From an uncultured Eubacteriales bacterium (GTDB lineage Bacteria > Bacillota > Clostridia > Oscillospirales > UBA644): DNA of 64,000 bases. The notes below the pieces were generated by a model that worked only from the letters and a program-made list of their open reading frames with translations, had not been told where the DNA came from and made no database searches. Below, in pieces: positions 34,218 to 43,281 of the stretch (positions are counted from its first letter, which is position 1; every line of letters starts with the position of its first letter). A program made the translations under genes and the position numbers. Location of the stretch: positions 56,155-120,154 of the forward strand of contig URFZ01000007.1 in NCBI GenBank assembly GCA_900547165.1, written 5' to 3'.

Positions 34218-35033
34218 TTATTCGTTTTCGTTGTTGTCGGCAACATTTTCCTCACGCTGCTCGGAAGGCGCTCTGTCTTCTCTGCGAGGCTTTCTGTAAC
34301 CGCCTTTATTGCCGTAACCGCCGTTTTTGCGATACGGTTTCTTTCCGCCGTTTCCTTTCGGAGGATACGGTCTTCTTTCGGGCTCTGCGGGAGGCTCCTG
34401 CCCCTCGGGCCACTTATATGCTATAATGACTCTTCTGTTGGGTTCTTCGCCCACGGAATAAGTCGTTATATTCTCAAAGTTTTGCAGTTTGGAGTGGATA
34501 ACTCTTCTTTTTGCGGAATTCATCGAACTGAGAGTTACTTTTCTCTTTGTCTTCTGAACCTGCTTTGCCACTTTAACAGCCAAATTTTCGAGACGAGCGG
34601 TATTTCTTTCTCTTCCGGAGTTGATATCAACGGAAATCTTGTAATACTCCTCGATATGTCTGTTCATTGCAAGAGCGGTCATGGACTGAACCGCATCTAT
34701 AACTTCGCTGCGCTTCTTTATCAGGCTTGCGAGTTCGGAACCGTTTATCTCGGCTTTTATACTCTTTTCTTCGGGCTCGGTCACTTTGAGTTCGTATTCC
34801 ATTATGCCCATTTTTTCCATAAGTCCGTCGAGAAACTCTTCGACAAACTCAACGGCGTTTACTTCGTTTTTGTAAGTAACTTTTATAACTGCGGGCTTTG
34901 CTCCGAGACCGAGAAAGCCGCTTTTCGGATTTTCAATAACGTCAACGCTGAAATCTTCTCTTGCAAGTCCGAGTTCTTCGGAAGCCGCTTTTATGGCGTC
35001 GTCAATCGTTTTTCCGGTAAAATTTCTTTCCAT
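34218..35033 (-). CDS. jag: Jag/KhpB RNA-binding protein
   Basis: A 271-residue protein with an N-terminal Jag domain (FTGKTIDDAIKAASEELGL), a central KH domain (about 85-145) and an R3H domain (about 150-210, with SAKRRVIHSKLQ and PNRRVIIAY). Homologues bind RNA with KhpA and affect cell elongation. The last 60 residues form a low-complexity Gly/Lys/Arg tail (KNGGYGNKGGYRKPRRE) ending in acidic residues, typical of extended clostridial forms. The place between yidC and mnmE is the conserved one. Confidence 0.93.
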   Translation of the reverse strand: MERNFTGKTIDDAIKAASEELGLAREDFSVDVIENPKSGFLGLGAKPAVIKVTYKNEVNAVEFVEEFLDGLMEKMGIMEYELKVTEPEEKSIKAEINGSELASLIKKRSEVIDAVQSMTALAMNRHIEEYYKISVDINSGRERNTARLENLAVKVAKQVQKTKRKVTLSSMNSAKRRVIHSKLQNFENITTYSVGEEPNRRVIIAYKWPEGQEPPAEPERRPYPPKGNGGKKPYRKNGGYGNKGGYRKPRREDRAPSEQREENVADNNENE

Positions 35034-35050
35034 AAAAGACCTTTTCTCCT

Positions 35051-36127
35051 TTACTTTTTATTCTGATCTTCTTTTGCCTTTTTTTCGGCAAGTCTTTCGG
35101 CTTCCGCCTGTTCGCGCTGTATTTTTTCTATCTGATTATAATTAAGTTTTTTCTCTTTTACGGGTTGCTGTGCCACGAGTTTTGCTTCGGCTTTTTCTCT
35201 TCTGTGCTTAAACAAATAGAAGAGTGCTATCATCTGAACGCCGGAAAGAAGGTTGGATATGATCCAGTACATACCTACGCCGGTGGTATACTGGAAGCCG
35301 ACCCACAAAGAGAACAGCGGCATGAAAAGCATAAGACCCTTCATTGCGCCCATACCCGGCTGTTTTTCGCCGCTCGGGTCGCGGTTAAGTCTCATAGATA
35401 CAAGGCTTATAAGAAGCGATGTGAGTGCGGAAATGATGGGAATAAGTATTGTCCAGTTCCAACCCCATGTCGGAGTTTGCGAAAGGTCGAGACCGAGGAA
35501 GTTGGTGTCTATCATAGATGATTGACTGAATCCCGCAAACTTTTCGGAAAAGTCGGGGAATTTCTCATTAAGTGCGGAAATAACGGTATCGAAATTGTTT
35601 TTCATCGAACCCGAAAGCAACACTTCATGATAAGCAACCGTTTTTTCGGTTACTTTTTCAACGGTATCTCCGAAAACCTTTTTAACCGCAGGGTCTATAT
35701 TGTAAAGAGTTTGTCCGATGGTAAGTATTGCGCTGCTGCTGAATCCGTAGATATAAAGCATCGGGCGTCTGATGGCATTGAATACCGCGAAGATTATCGG
35801 GAACTGGATAAGCTGCGGAAGACAGCCCTTCATCGGACTGTAATTTTCCTCCGAATAAAGCTTCTGCATTTCTTCCTGATATTTCGGATTTCTGGTATCT
35901 CCCTTATATCTTTGCTGTATCTCTCTCATTTTCGGCTGGATACGCATATTTCTCAGTCTTGTTTTTTCGTTTGAAAAAGCAAGAGGAAGAAGTACGAGTT
36001 TGACGATAATACCGAAAATTATAATGGCTATGCCGTAATTGCCGACAAGAGAATATATCCCTTTCATCAACATTCCGAACGGCCAGTATATTATGTCAAT
36101 AATTCCGAGTGTTGTTAATGATGACAT
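35051..36127 (-). CDS. yidC: Membrane protein insertase YidC
   Basis: A 358-residue insertase of the YidC/Oxa1 family with five membrane helices. The conserved Arg that contacts substrates lies in the first cytoplasmic hairpin region near PLAFSNEKTRLRNMRIQPKM. The cytoplasmic coiled-coil hairpin is followed by MKGCLPQLIQFPIIFAVFNA. It lacks the large periplasmic domain of Gram-negative YidC. No lipobox is seen. An insertion of about 70 residues (roughly 150-220) lengthens the second external loop. AAGGAG precedes the ATG. Confidence 0.95.
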   Translation of the reverse strand: MSSLTTLGIIDIIYWPFGMLMKGIYSLVGNYGIAIIIFGIIVKLVLLPLAFSNEKTRLRNMRIQPKMREIQQRYKGDTRNPKYQEEMQKLYSEENYSPMKGCLPQLIQFPIIFAVFNAIRRPMLYIYGFSSSAILTIGQTLYNIDPAVKKVFGDTVEKVTEKTVAYHEVLLSGSMKNNFDTVISALNEKFPDFSEKFAGFSQSSMIDTNFLGLDLSQTPTWGWNWTILIPIISALTSLLISLVSMRLNRDPSGEKQPGMGAMKGLMLFMPLFSLWVGFQYTTGVGMYWIISNLLSGVQMIALFYLFKHRREKAEAKLVAQQPVKEKKLNYNQIEKIQREQAEAERLAEKKAKEDQNKK

Positions 36128-36157
36128 TGACAGGCTCCTTATATAAAAAGTAACGGA

Positions 36158-36382
36158 TTATTTTTTCTTTTTCTCGGGAACGGGGTCATACCCGCCCTTA
36201 CAAAAAGGATTGCACCTTAAAATTCTCCAAACACTCAAAAGCAATCCCTTAAAAAAACCGTGGATCTCAAATGCTTCCAGAGCATACGAGGAACAAGTCG
36301 GATAAAACCGACAGCACGGGCTTTTACACGGCGAAATGTGTTTCTGATAAAACCTGATAAGTTTTATTGCCGCCTTTTTCAT
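36158..36382 (-). CDS. yidD: Membrane protein insertion efficiency factor YidD
   Basis: A 74-residue small peripheral membrane protein that assists YidC and Sec insertion. The family pattern is clear: IRFYQKHISPCKSPCCRFYPTCS with four conserved cysteines, then a helix and CNPFCKGGYDPVP. It overlaps rnpA by four bases. Confidence 0.95.
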   Translation of the reverse strand: MKKAAIKLIRFYQKHISPCKSPCCRFYPTCSSYALEAFEIHGFFKGLLLSVWRILRCNPFCKGGYDPVPEKKKK

Positions 36383-36723
36383 TTTTCGAACTCCGCAAAC
36401 AGACCTTCCGCAGAAAAAATGTTTTCCATTCTTTCCTTGACAATATTCATTGAAACTTCTTTTGTGCGGCTTCGCGCAACAAGCACTATATCAAAGCCGA
36501 CCTTTATTCTGTTCTCACAGAGTCTGTACGCCTCGCGCAAAACTCTTTTGGCTCTGTTTCTCTCAACGGCATGTCCGATTTTTTTGCTGACGGTTATACC
36601 GAGCCTGTTAAAAGTTAACTTGTTTTTCTTATAGTACAAAACAAATTCCGGCGTAACTTTGCTTTTTCCGCCGTACAGATTTCTGAATATTCTGTTTTCT
36701 TTCAAAGCAACAGTATTTTTCAT
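36379..36723 (-). CDS. rnpA: Ribonuclease P protein component
   Basis: A 114-residue basic protein that binds RNase P RNA and the 5' leader of pre-tRNA. The RNR motif is ERNRAKRVLREAYRL (about residues 52-66), and the N-terminal NRIFRNLYGG and FDIVLVAR strands fit. It sits in the conserved rpmH-rnpA-yidD-yidC order. The RNA subunit is not in this window. Confidence 0.95.
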   Translation of the reverse strand: MKNTVALKENRIFRNLYGGKSKVTPEFVLYYKKNKLTFNRLGITVSKKIGHAVERNRAKRVLREAYRLCENRIKVGFDIVLVARSRTKEVSMNIVKERMENIFSAEGLFAEFEK

Positions 36724-36793
36724 ATTGCCCGCTCTTTTCCGCGGTTTTTGCCGTCAATGAATGCTCAAATAAAATACGAGAAAAGACAAGAAC

Positions 36794-36815
36794 GGGCGGC
36801 AGGTTGTTGCCGCCC
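36794..36815 (-). terminator. Hairpin between rpmH and rnpA
   Basis: GGGCGGCA (36794-36801) pairs with TGCCGCCC (36808-36815). Partial termination here would give more rpmH than rnpA transcript; the U-tract on the minus strand is weak. Confidence 0.55.
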
Positions 36816-36829
36816 TAACGTTTCTTAAA

Positions 36830-36964
36830 TTACAGAGAAAGTTGTTTTCTTCCCTTTGCACGTCTTCTCGCCAATACTTTTCTGCCGTTGGCGGTTCTCA
36901 TTCTCTTGCGGAAGCCATGCTCTTTTGAACGCTGTCTTTTCTTCGGCTGGTATGTTCTGCGCAT
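36830..36964 (-). CDS. rpmH: 50S ribosomal protein L34
   Basis: A 44-residue very basic ribosomal protein reading MRRTYQPKKRQRSKEHGF at the start and ending in GRKQLSL. It matches L34 along its full length (RTANGRKVLARRRAKGR). GAGGAGGG precedes the ATG. It is first in the minus-strand operon diverging from dnaA. Confidence 0.97.
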   Translation of the reverse strand: MRRTYQPKKRQRSKEHGFRKRMRTANGRKVLARRRAKGRKQLSL

Positions 36965-37217
36965 TTTAAACCCTCCTCAACTCAGTAATTCGCATATACC
37001 ATTATATAACACGCTCCCATAAATGTCAATACCAAAAATTAAAAATTTTTCGAAATCTACATAAAATTTCGCGTTTTCGGGACTAATTAAAAAAATATAC
37101 CGTTTTCGGCAAATCTAAATTTTTTTTGAAATATATTTACAAATAATATTTAATATGTTATACTGCTATATATAATAATTATATATATGAGTATAATCAA
37201 AGGACGTGGACAAAGTA
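36965..37217. other. AT-rich rpmH-dnaA intergenic region with two divergent promoters
   Basis: rpmH promoter on the minus strand: TTGACA (37024-37029), 17 bases, TATAAT (37001-37006). dnaA promoter on the plus strand: TTTACA (37136-37141), 17 bases, TATACT (37159-37164). I saw no convincing DnaA boxes here, unlike the dnaA-dnaN gap. Confidence 0.8.
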
Positions 37218-38588
37218 ATGCAGAATTTCAAAAGCGTTTGGGCGGCAGCCGTCGATCTTTTGCAAAGTTCGATAAACGAAACCGCCATGAACCTTTGGAT
37301 AAAAACCATAACTCCGCTTAAATACGAATCGGATTATGCCGTTCTGAAAGTTGAGTCCGACTTTCAAAGAGACGTTATAATGACACGTTACAAGAGCCTT
37401 ATAGTAAAGGCGCTTGAAGACGTTGTCGGATTTGAAATGAATATAAAAGTCATAACGGACGAGTCTTCATCGGAAGATACCGTTAAAAACGACCCTGTTT
37501 CTTCCGTTACGGAAAAAGCCGTTGCGGCAGCGGAAGACAAGAGCAGCGAATATACGTTTTCAAACTTTATAGTTGCGGAGTCAAACAAACACGCCTTTGC
37601 CGCCTGCAAAGCGGTTGCAAATCATCCTGCGGGCGCATATAACCCTCTATTCATATACGGAAATACGGGTCTCGGTAAAACTCACCTGCTGTTTGCAATT
37701 AAAAATGAAATAAACAAACTTCATCCGGAACTCAAAACGCTTTATGTAAAGAGCGAACATTTCATAAACGAACTTGTTGCTCTTACTTCACAGGGCAAAG
37801 CGCTTTCGGACAATGCAAACAGTCCTAAAAATATGATAGAGTTCAAGGAAAAATACAGAGGCGTTGACGTGCTGCTTGTTGACGACGTTCAGTTCATAGC
37901 AGGCAAAGACGCGACCCAAAACGAATTTTTCCATACATTCGACGCTCTTTACCAGTCAAACAAACAGATAATTCTTGTTTCGGACCGTCCGCCGAAAGAT
38001 ATGCTTTTACTTGACGAAAGACTTAAAAGCCGCTTCGAGCAGGGTCTGACAACGGATATTTATATGCCCGAATACGAACTGAAAGTTGCTTTTATAAGGA
38101 AAAAAGCACTCGTATACAATATAAAGATGACGGAAGAAGTTGTGGACTTCATAGCACAGCGCATCAAAAACAACATCCGACAACTTGAAGGCGTTATGAA
38201 AAAACTTATGGCATTCCAGGATATATCCGATATGCCGCCGAATATTGCCATTGCTCAAAGCGCAATAAAAGATATAACGCACGAGAATATGCCCGTTTCC
38301 GTTGTTGTGGACAAGGTTATTATAGAAGTTTCCACCGCTTACGACGTTTCTGTTGAAAGCATGAAAGGCAAGGGCAGAAAAAAGAACGTTGTTATGGCGC
38401 GTCAGATAGCGATGTACATTTTGAAGACCATTACGGATATGTCGCTTGACGAAATAGGCAAACAATTCGGCAATAAAGACCATTCCACCGTTTCCTATAC
38501 AATAGACAAGATGGAAAAGATGCTTGAAACAAATACAACGCTGAACAACGAGATAAACGATATAATCAAAAAAATCAAATCTTATTGA
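37218..38588 (+). CDS. dnaA: Chromosomal replication initiator DnaA
   Basis: A 456-residue AAA+ initiator. Domain I covers about 1-80. The AAA+ core has Walker A GNTGLGKTHLL, Walker B VLLVDDVQFIAGKDATQ and a sensor region with LDERLKSRFEQGL. Domain IV ends with ARQIAMYILKTITDMSL and FGNKDHSTVSYTI. The canonical recognition motif is GGRDHTTV; here it is GNKDHSTV, with Lys for Arg and Ser for Thr. I chose the ATG at 37218; a GTG four codons earlier has a poorer distance to AAAGGA. Confidence 0.96.
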   Translation: MQNFKSVWAAAVDLLQSSINETAMNLWIKTITPLKYESDYAVLKVESDFQRDVIMTRYKSLIVKALEDVVGFEMNIKVITDESSSEDTVKNDPVSSVTEKAVAAAEDKSSEYTFSNFIVAESNKHAFAACKAVANHPAGAYNPLFIYGNTGLGKTHLLFAIKNEINKLHPELKTLYVKSEHFINELVALTSQGKALSDNANSPKNMIEFKEKYRGVDVLLVDDVQFIAGKDATQNEFFHTFDALYQSNKQIILVSDRPPKDMLLLDERLKSRFEQGLTTDIYMPEYELKVAFIRKKALVYNIKMTEEVVDFIAQRIKNNIRQLEGVMKKLMAFQDISDMPPNIAIAQSAIKDITHENMPVSVVVDKVIIEVSTAYDVSVESMKGKGRKKNVVMARQIAMYILKTITDMSLDEIGKQFGNKDHSTVSYTIDKMEKMLETNTTLNNEINDIIKKIKSY

Positions 38589-38854
38589 TTCAACACAATA
38601 ATCAACGCGGTTTTCAAAGCACGCCTGCGTTATCAAAAAAGTTATAAAACGCTTTTTCAACAATCAACGGCGTTTAAACTTTTCAACATTGCCAAAAAAA
38701 ACGCTGTTTTGATAAGTTTTACTTTATCAACATATTTTTCATTTTCGTTTTTGTTGACGTTCAGGTAAAAATATGAATTATAAACAGTTTCCGCAACCCC
38801 TATTATTACTAAAATAATTATTTTCTTTCTTTTTACTATAAGGAGGTCACCGCC
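38589..38854. other. Putative oriC: cluster of DnaA-box-like motifs
   Basis: The dnaA-dnaN gap is AT-rich and carries TTATCAAAA (38630-38638), TTTTCAACA (38654-38662), TTTTCAACA (38680-38688), TTTTGATAA (38707-38715, reverse of TTATCAAAA) and TTATCAACA (38724-38732). They resemble the DnaA box TTATCCACA but carry A at position 6. An A/T-only stretch (about 38795-38840) could be the unwinding element. Position and clustering support an origin. Confidence 0.75.
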
Positions 38855-39967
38855 TTGAATTTCAGTTGCGACAGAGATCTTATATTAGAAGCACTCAATA
38901 CCGTCATAAAACCCGTTCCTCAAAAAGCGAGTATTCCCGTTCTTGAAGGAATATGTTTTGAGATAGAAGCGGACGGAACGTGCCGTCTGACAGGTTCCGA
39001 CGTTGAGATGAGCATAGAAACGGTTATACATATCGATGCGGAAGAAAAAGGTTCTTTCGTTGTTCCCGCCAAAAAGTTTTTTGATATGATTTCAAAAATA
39101 GACAGCGGGAAAATTGACTTCACGCTTGATCCGAATAAAATGCTTCATATCGTAAGCGGAATGATAAAATTCGATATTTCAACGCAGGACGCCGAGTTTT
39201 ATCCTCAGATGCCGCTCGTTGAGAAATCAAAATCTATTGTCATAAAACAGGAACTTCTTCTCAATATGATAAAGCAAACGCTTTTCTCCGTTTCGGAGTT
39301 TGAAGCAAAAGCAACGTTGAGAGGTCTTTATTTCTGTGTCGAAGACGGATTTCTGACAGTTGTCGGTTCCGACATGAGAAGAATGGCAATGAGAAAAGAA
39401 GAGTTTCTTAATACCAACGGCGAAGACTTTTCTTTCATAGTCCCGGCAAAAACCGCTGCGGAACTTTCTAAAATAATAACCGGTGACACCGACGTTATAA
39501 TAGGCATAGCAAGCACTCATATAGTTTTTGAGTTTGACGAAACAAAAGTTACGTCGCGCCTGATAAGCGGAGAATACATAAAATATAAATCTTTGCTTAA
39601 ACGCGAGTTCAAAAACGAAGTCATCGTAGGCTGCGACGATCTGAAAAAAGCGCTTGAACGCGCACTTATCGTCAATGATAAATCAAACAGTTGCATAAGA
39701 GTTAATTTTGAATACGATTCCATTGTTATTTATTGCCGCACTTCGGAGGGACACAGTCTGACAGATGAAATACCCTGCAAGAAGACAGGCGAAAATATGG
39801 AAATAGGTTTTAAGGGCAAATATCTGCTTGACGTTCTGAACGGCTGCGGAGACAAAGAAATAAAGATAAAAATAGATTCCGCAAGAACTCCCGCCTGCCT
39901 TGTTCCGACGGACGGAAGCGACAGATATATATATCTGATTTCCCCGATGAACATAAATAACGACTGA
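38855..39967 (+). CDS. dnaN: DNA polymerase III beta subunit (sliding clamp)
   Basis: A 370-residue ring-forming clamp that tethers polymerase to DNA. Three repeated domains of about 120 residues are apparent, beginning MNFSCDRDLILEALNTV. The C-terminus RYIYLISPMNIN corresponds to the conserved peptide-binding pocket strand. The start is TTG at 38855, with AAGGAGG eight bases upstream. Confidence 0.96.
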   Translation: MNFSCDRDLILEALNTVIKPVPQKASIPVLEGICFEIEADGTCRLTGSDVEMSIETVIHIDAEEKGSFVVPAKKFFDMISKIDSGKIDFTLDPNKMLHIVSGMIKFDISTQDAEFYPQMPLVEKSKSIVIKQELLLNMIKQTLFSVSEFEAKATLRGLYFCVEDGFLTVVGSDMRRMAMRKEEFLNTNGEDFSFIVPAKTAAELSKIITGDTDVIIGIASTHIVFEFDETKVTSRLISGEYIKYKSLLKREFKNEVIVGCDDLKKALERALIVNDKSNSCIRVNFEYDSIVIYCRTSEGHSLTDEIPCKKTGENMEIGFKGKYLLDVLNGCGDKEIKIKIDSARTPACLVPTDGSDRYIYLISPMNINND

Positions 39968-39971
39968 TAAT

Positions 39972-41057
39972 ATGCACATCAAATCTTTATCGACCGAGAA
40001 TTTCCGAAATCTTTATCCGCAGGAAATTGTATTTGACAGCGGCGTTAATATCTTTACCGGTATGAATGCACAGGGCAAGACAAATATTATAGAGGCTTTG
40101 TGGCTTTATTCTTCCTGCAAATCGTTCAGAACAACGAACGAAAAAGATTTTATAAATCATGAAAAAGTATTTGCCGAAACGGATATACTTTTTGAAAAGG
40201 GCGGAAGAATACAGTCGGGACAAATGAAGTATCATACGGCAAAAAGACGGGAACTTTATCTTAACGAAATAAAAGTCAAACCATCCGAAATGATAGGAAA
40301 TTTTACTTCCGTTCTGTTTTTTCCCGAGCATCTCGATCTTTTGAAAGCCGGTCCTGAGGGACGGCGAAAATTTGTTGACCTTGCGATTTGTCAGGTCAAA
40401 CCTAAATATTACGCTTACTTATCGGAATATAACAAAACGCTTTTTCAGCGAAACAACGTTTTGAAAAGCGAGGACAAATCTGAACTTGAAACGATTGAAA
40501 TATGGGACGTCAAACTTTCTAAACTCGGAGCGTTTATATATTTGACAAGGCGAAATTACATAGCATTGCTTGCCGGTTACGCAAAAACGGTCATAGATGA
40601 AATGAGCGGCGGCAAAGAAAAACTCGGTCTTTTTTATCAGAGCGAATGCGACGGCTGTGAAAAACTTGCGGAAGCGGAAGAACTTCTTATAGGAAAAATG
40701 CTTAACAGCCGCGAAAAAGACATCAAATGCGGTTTTACAAATGTCGGCGTTCACCGTGACGACCTTGAAATAACGCTTAACGGTTTGAGCGCAAAATTTT
40801 TCGGTTCGCAGGGACAACAAAGAAGTTGCGTCATGGCTTTGAAAATGGCGGAAGCGGATATATTGAACAGCGTTTACAACGAATTTCCCGTTATGCTTTT
40901 CGATGATGTTTTTTCCGAACTTGACAGTTCGAGAAAATCTTTTATCGTCAGCCGCATAAAGGACAAGCAGGTTATAATAACCGCCTGCGAGGACCCGAGC
41001 GGAATGGGAGATGCAAGAATATTTTCCGTCAGCAACGGACGGGTGGAGTTGGTTTGA
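39972..41057 (+). CDS. recF: DNA replication and repair protein RecF
   Basis: A 361-residue SMC-like ATPase that loads RecA at gaps with RecO and RecR. Walker A is GMNAQGKTN (near 30-38), the ABC signature is GSQGQQRSC, and Walker B is MLFDDVFSELD. It begins four bases after dnaN with no visible Shine-Dalgarno, so it depends on coupling. Confidence 0.95.
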   Translation: MHIKSLSTENFRNLYPQEIVFDSGVNIFTGMNAQGKTNIIEALWLYSSCKSFRTTNEKDFINHEKVFAETDILFEKGGRIQSGQMKYHTAKRRELYLNEIKVKPSEMIGNFTSVLFFPEHLDLLKAGPEGRRKFVDLAICQVKPKYYAYLSEYNKTLFQRNNVLKSEDKSELETIEIWDVKLSKLGAFIYLTRRNYIALLAGYAKTVIDEMSGGKEKLGLFYQSECDGCEKLAEAEELLIGKMLNSREKDIKCGFTNVGVHRDDLEITLNGLSAKFFGSQGQQRSCVMALKMAEADILNSVYNEFPVMLFDDVFSELDSSRKSFIVSRIKDKQVIITACEDPSGMGDARIFSVSNGRVELV

Positions 41058-41058
41058 T

Positions 41059-41328
41059 ATGTATCTTCACATAGGTCTGAATTATCTTATAAAAACAAAA
41101 TACATAGTAGGCATATTCGATATTGAGAACACTTCGGTTTCTCCCGCAACGAGAGCGATGTTCCGTTCGGAAGAAGAAAAAAAACGTGTGGTTTCCGTGA
41201 CCACGGAACTTCCAAAATCGTATATAATCTACTGTGAAAAGGGAAAGACAACTCTGTTTTTGACCCAGTTTTCCGTATCGACCTTGAAAAAGAGGTTTAC
41301 GCAAAACGGTGAAACGGAACTGAGATGA
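41059..41328 (+). CDS. remB: RemB/DUF370 family protein
   Basis: An 89-residue protein in the conserved place between recF and gyrB (yaaB in Bacillus). MYLHIGLNYLIKTKYIVGIFD and the ENTSVSPATRAMF segment define DUF370/RemB. In Bacillus the related RemA and RemB influence biofilm matrix gene expression. The first ATG after the recF stop (41059) gives the expected N-terminus. Confidence 0.9.
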   Translation: MYLHIGLNYLIKTKYIVGIFDIENTSVSPATRAMFRSEEEKKRVVSVTTELPKSYIIYCEKGKTTLFLTQFSVSTLKKRFTQNGETELR

Positions 41329-41341
41329 AAGGATAAATGGT

Positions 41342-43267
41342 ATGTCTGAAAAAATCGAGAGGTACGACGAAAGTCAAATACAGGTTCTGGAAGGACTTGA
41401 AGCCGTCAGAAAGAGACCCGGTATGTATATCGGATCGACTTCCGTGCGCGGTCTTAACCACCTCGTGTATGAAATAGTTGACAACGCGATAGACGAAGCC
41501 CTTGCCGGTTACTGCAAAAATATAACCGTTACCATCAAAAAGGGAAATATCGTTGAAGTGACCGACGACGGACGAGGAATACCGACCGGAAAACACCCGA
41601 AAATGGGTATATCGACGCTTGAAGTCGTTTTCACCATTTTGCATGCGGGCGGTAAATTCGGCGGCGGCGGATATAAAGTGTCGGGAGGTCTTCACGGTGT
41701 GGGAGCGTCTGTTGTAAATGCTCTTTCGGAATGGCTGACCGTTGACGTTTACGATTCAAGATCGCATAAACACGTTTTTCAGGAGTATAAACGCGGAAAA
41801 GCGGATGCTCCCGCAAAAGTGCTTGAAGATACGGATAAAACGGGAACAAAAGTTACTTTCTTCCCCGATGCCGAAATTTTTGAAACTCTTGAATTTGAAT
41901 ATGACACTCTGCTTAAAAGACTTCGCGAGCAGGCTTTCCTTAATGCCGGTGTCCGCATAGTTTTCACCGATGAACGCGGAGAAGAACCCGTAGTAAACGA
42001 TATGTGCTATGAGGGCGGTATCAAGAGTTTTGTAGAGTACATCAACGATAACAAAAAAGCAATTCATGACGTTATCTATGTTGCGAACGACAACGGAACG
42101 TATTCCGCCGAGATCGCAATGCAGTATACGACCAATTACGATGAAAACATACTTTCGTTCGCAAACGATATTCATACGGCGGAGGGCGGAACACACGAAC
42201 AGGGTTTCAAAGCCGCTCTTACAAAAGTCGTTAATGAATATGCGAGAAAATATAAGTATCTTAAAGAAAAAGATTCCGACCTTTCGGGCGACGATGTACG
42301 CGAGGGATTGACTGCCGTTATCAGCGTCAAACTGACGGAGGCTCAGTTTGAGGGTCAGACCAAAACAAAACTCGGAAATTCCGAGATGCGCGGTTTTGTA
42401 AACAAACTTGTTTCCGAAAAACTTGCCGATTTCTTTGAGGAAAATCCGACGGTCGTTCGCGTTATCATGGAAAAAGCCATAAACGCACAGCGCGCAAGAG
42501 AAGCCGCAAGAAAGGCAAGAGAACAAACAAGAAGAAAATCAGGTCTTGATTCGGGACAGATGCCCGACAAACTCCGCGACTGCAACGAAAGAGACGCTTC
42601 GCTCACGGAACTTTACATCGTCGAGGGAGACTCGGCTGGCGGTTCCGCAACACAGGGCAGAGACTCCCGTTTCCAGGCGATACTTCCCCTTTGGGGCAAA
42701 ATGCTCAATGTTGAAAAAGCGAGAGCGGACAAGATATACGGCAACGATAAACTTTCACCTGTTATAACGGCTCTCGGAGCGGGTATCGGCACGGAATTCA
42801 ATATAGAAAAACTGCGTTACCATAAAATAGTTATCATGGCGGATGCCGATGTTGACGGAGCGCATATCAGAACGCTTCTTCTGACATTCTTCTTCCGCTT
42901 TATGAGGCCTCTTATAGAACAGGGCTACGTTTATTCGGCTGTTCCCCCGCTTTATAAACTTTCAAGGGGCAAGACCGTCCGCGTTGCATACAGCGATGAG
43001 GAAAGAGACCGTATAAGCGCGGAAATGCGTGAGGGTAACCCGAATGCGAAAATAGATATTTCGCGTTATAAAGGTCTCGGTGAGATGAACCCCGAGGAAC
43101 TTTGGGAAACGACAATGGACCCCGAAAAGAGAACATTGAGAAGAATAGAACTCGAAGATGCGGTTGCCGCAGATAAGATTTTCAGCATTCTTATGGGCGA
43201 GGACGTTGAACCGAGAAAAGAATATATAGAATTGAACGCACGTTATGCGGTTAATCTGGACTTTTAA
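41342..43267 (+). CDS. gyrB: DNA gyrase subunit B
   Basis: A 641-residue ATPase subunit of gyrase. GHKL ATP-site motifs are EIVDNAIDEALAG, DDGRGIPTG and GGLHGVGASVVNALSEW. The Toprim domain has IVEGDSAGGSA and ADADVDGAHIR. The length fits clostridial GyrB without the Gram-negative insert. AAAGGA is found upstream of the ATG. Confidence 0.96.
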   Translation: MSEKIERYDESQIQVLEGLEAVRKRPGMYIGSTSVRGLNHLVYEIVDNAIDEALAGYCKNITVTIKKGNIVEVTDDGRGIPTGKHPKMGISTLEVVFTILHAGGKFGGGGYKVSGGLHGVGASVVNALSEWLTVDVYDSRSHKHVFQEYKRGKADAPAKVLEDTDKTGTKVTFFPDAEIFETLEFEYDTLLKRLREQAFLNAGVRIVFTDERGEEPVVNDMCYEGGIKSFVEYINDNKKAIHDVIYVANDNGTYSAEIAMQYTTNYDENILSFANDIHTAEGGTHEQGFKAALTKVVNEYARKYKYLKEKDSDLSGDDVREGLTAVISVKLTEAQFEGQTKTKLGNSEMRGFVNKLVSEKLADFFEENPTVVRVIMEKAINAQRAREAARKAREQTRRKSGLDSGQMPDKLRDCNERDASLTELYIVEGDSAGGSATQGRDSRFQAILPLWGKMLNVEKARADKIYGNDKLSPVITALGAGIGTEFNIEKLRYHKIVIMADADVDGAHIRTLLLTFFFRFMRPLIEQGYVYSAVPPLYKLSRGKTVRVAYSDEERDRISAEMREGNPNAKIDISRYKGLGEMNPEELWETTMDPEKRTLRRIELEDAVAADKIFSILMGEDVEPRKEYIELNARYAVNLDF

Positions 43268-43281
43268 GGAGGTGACGGAAA

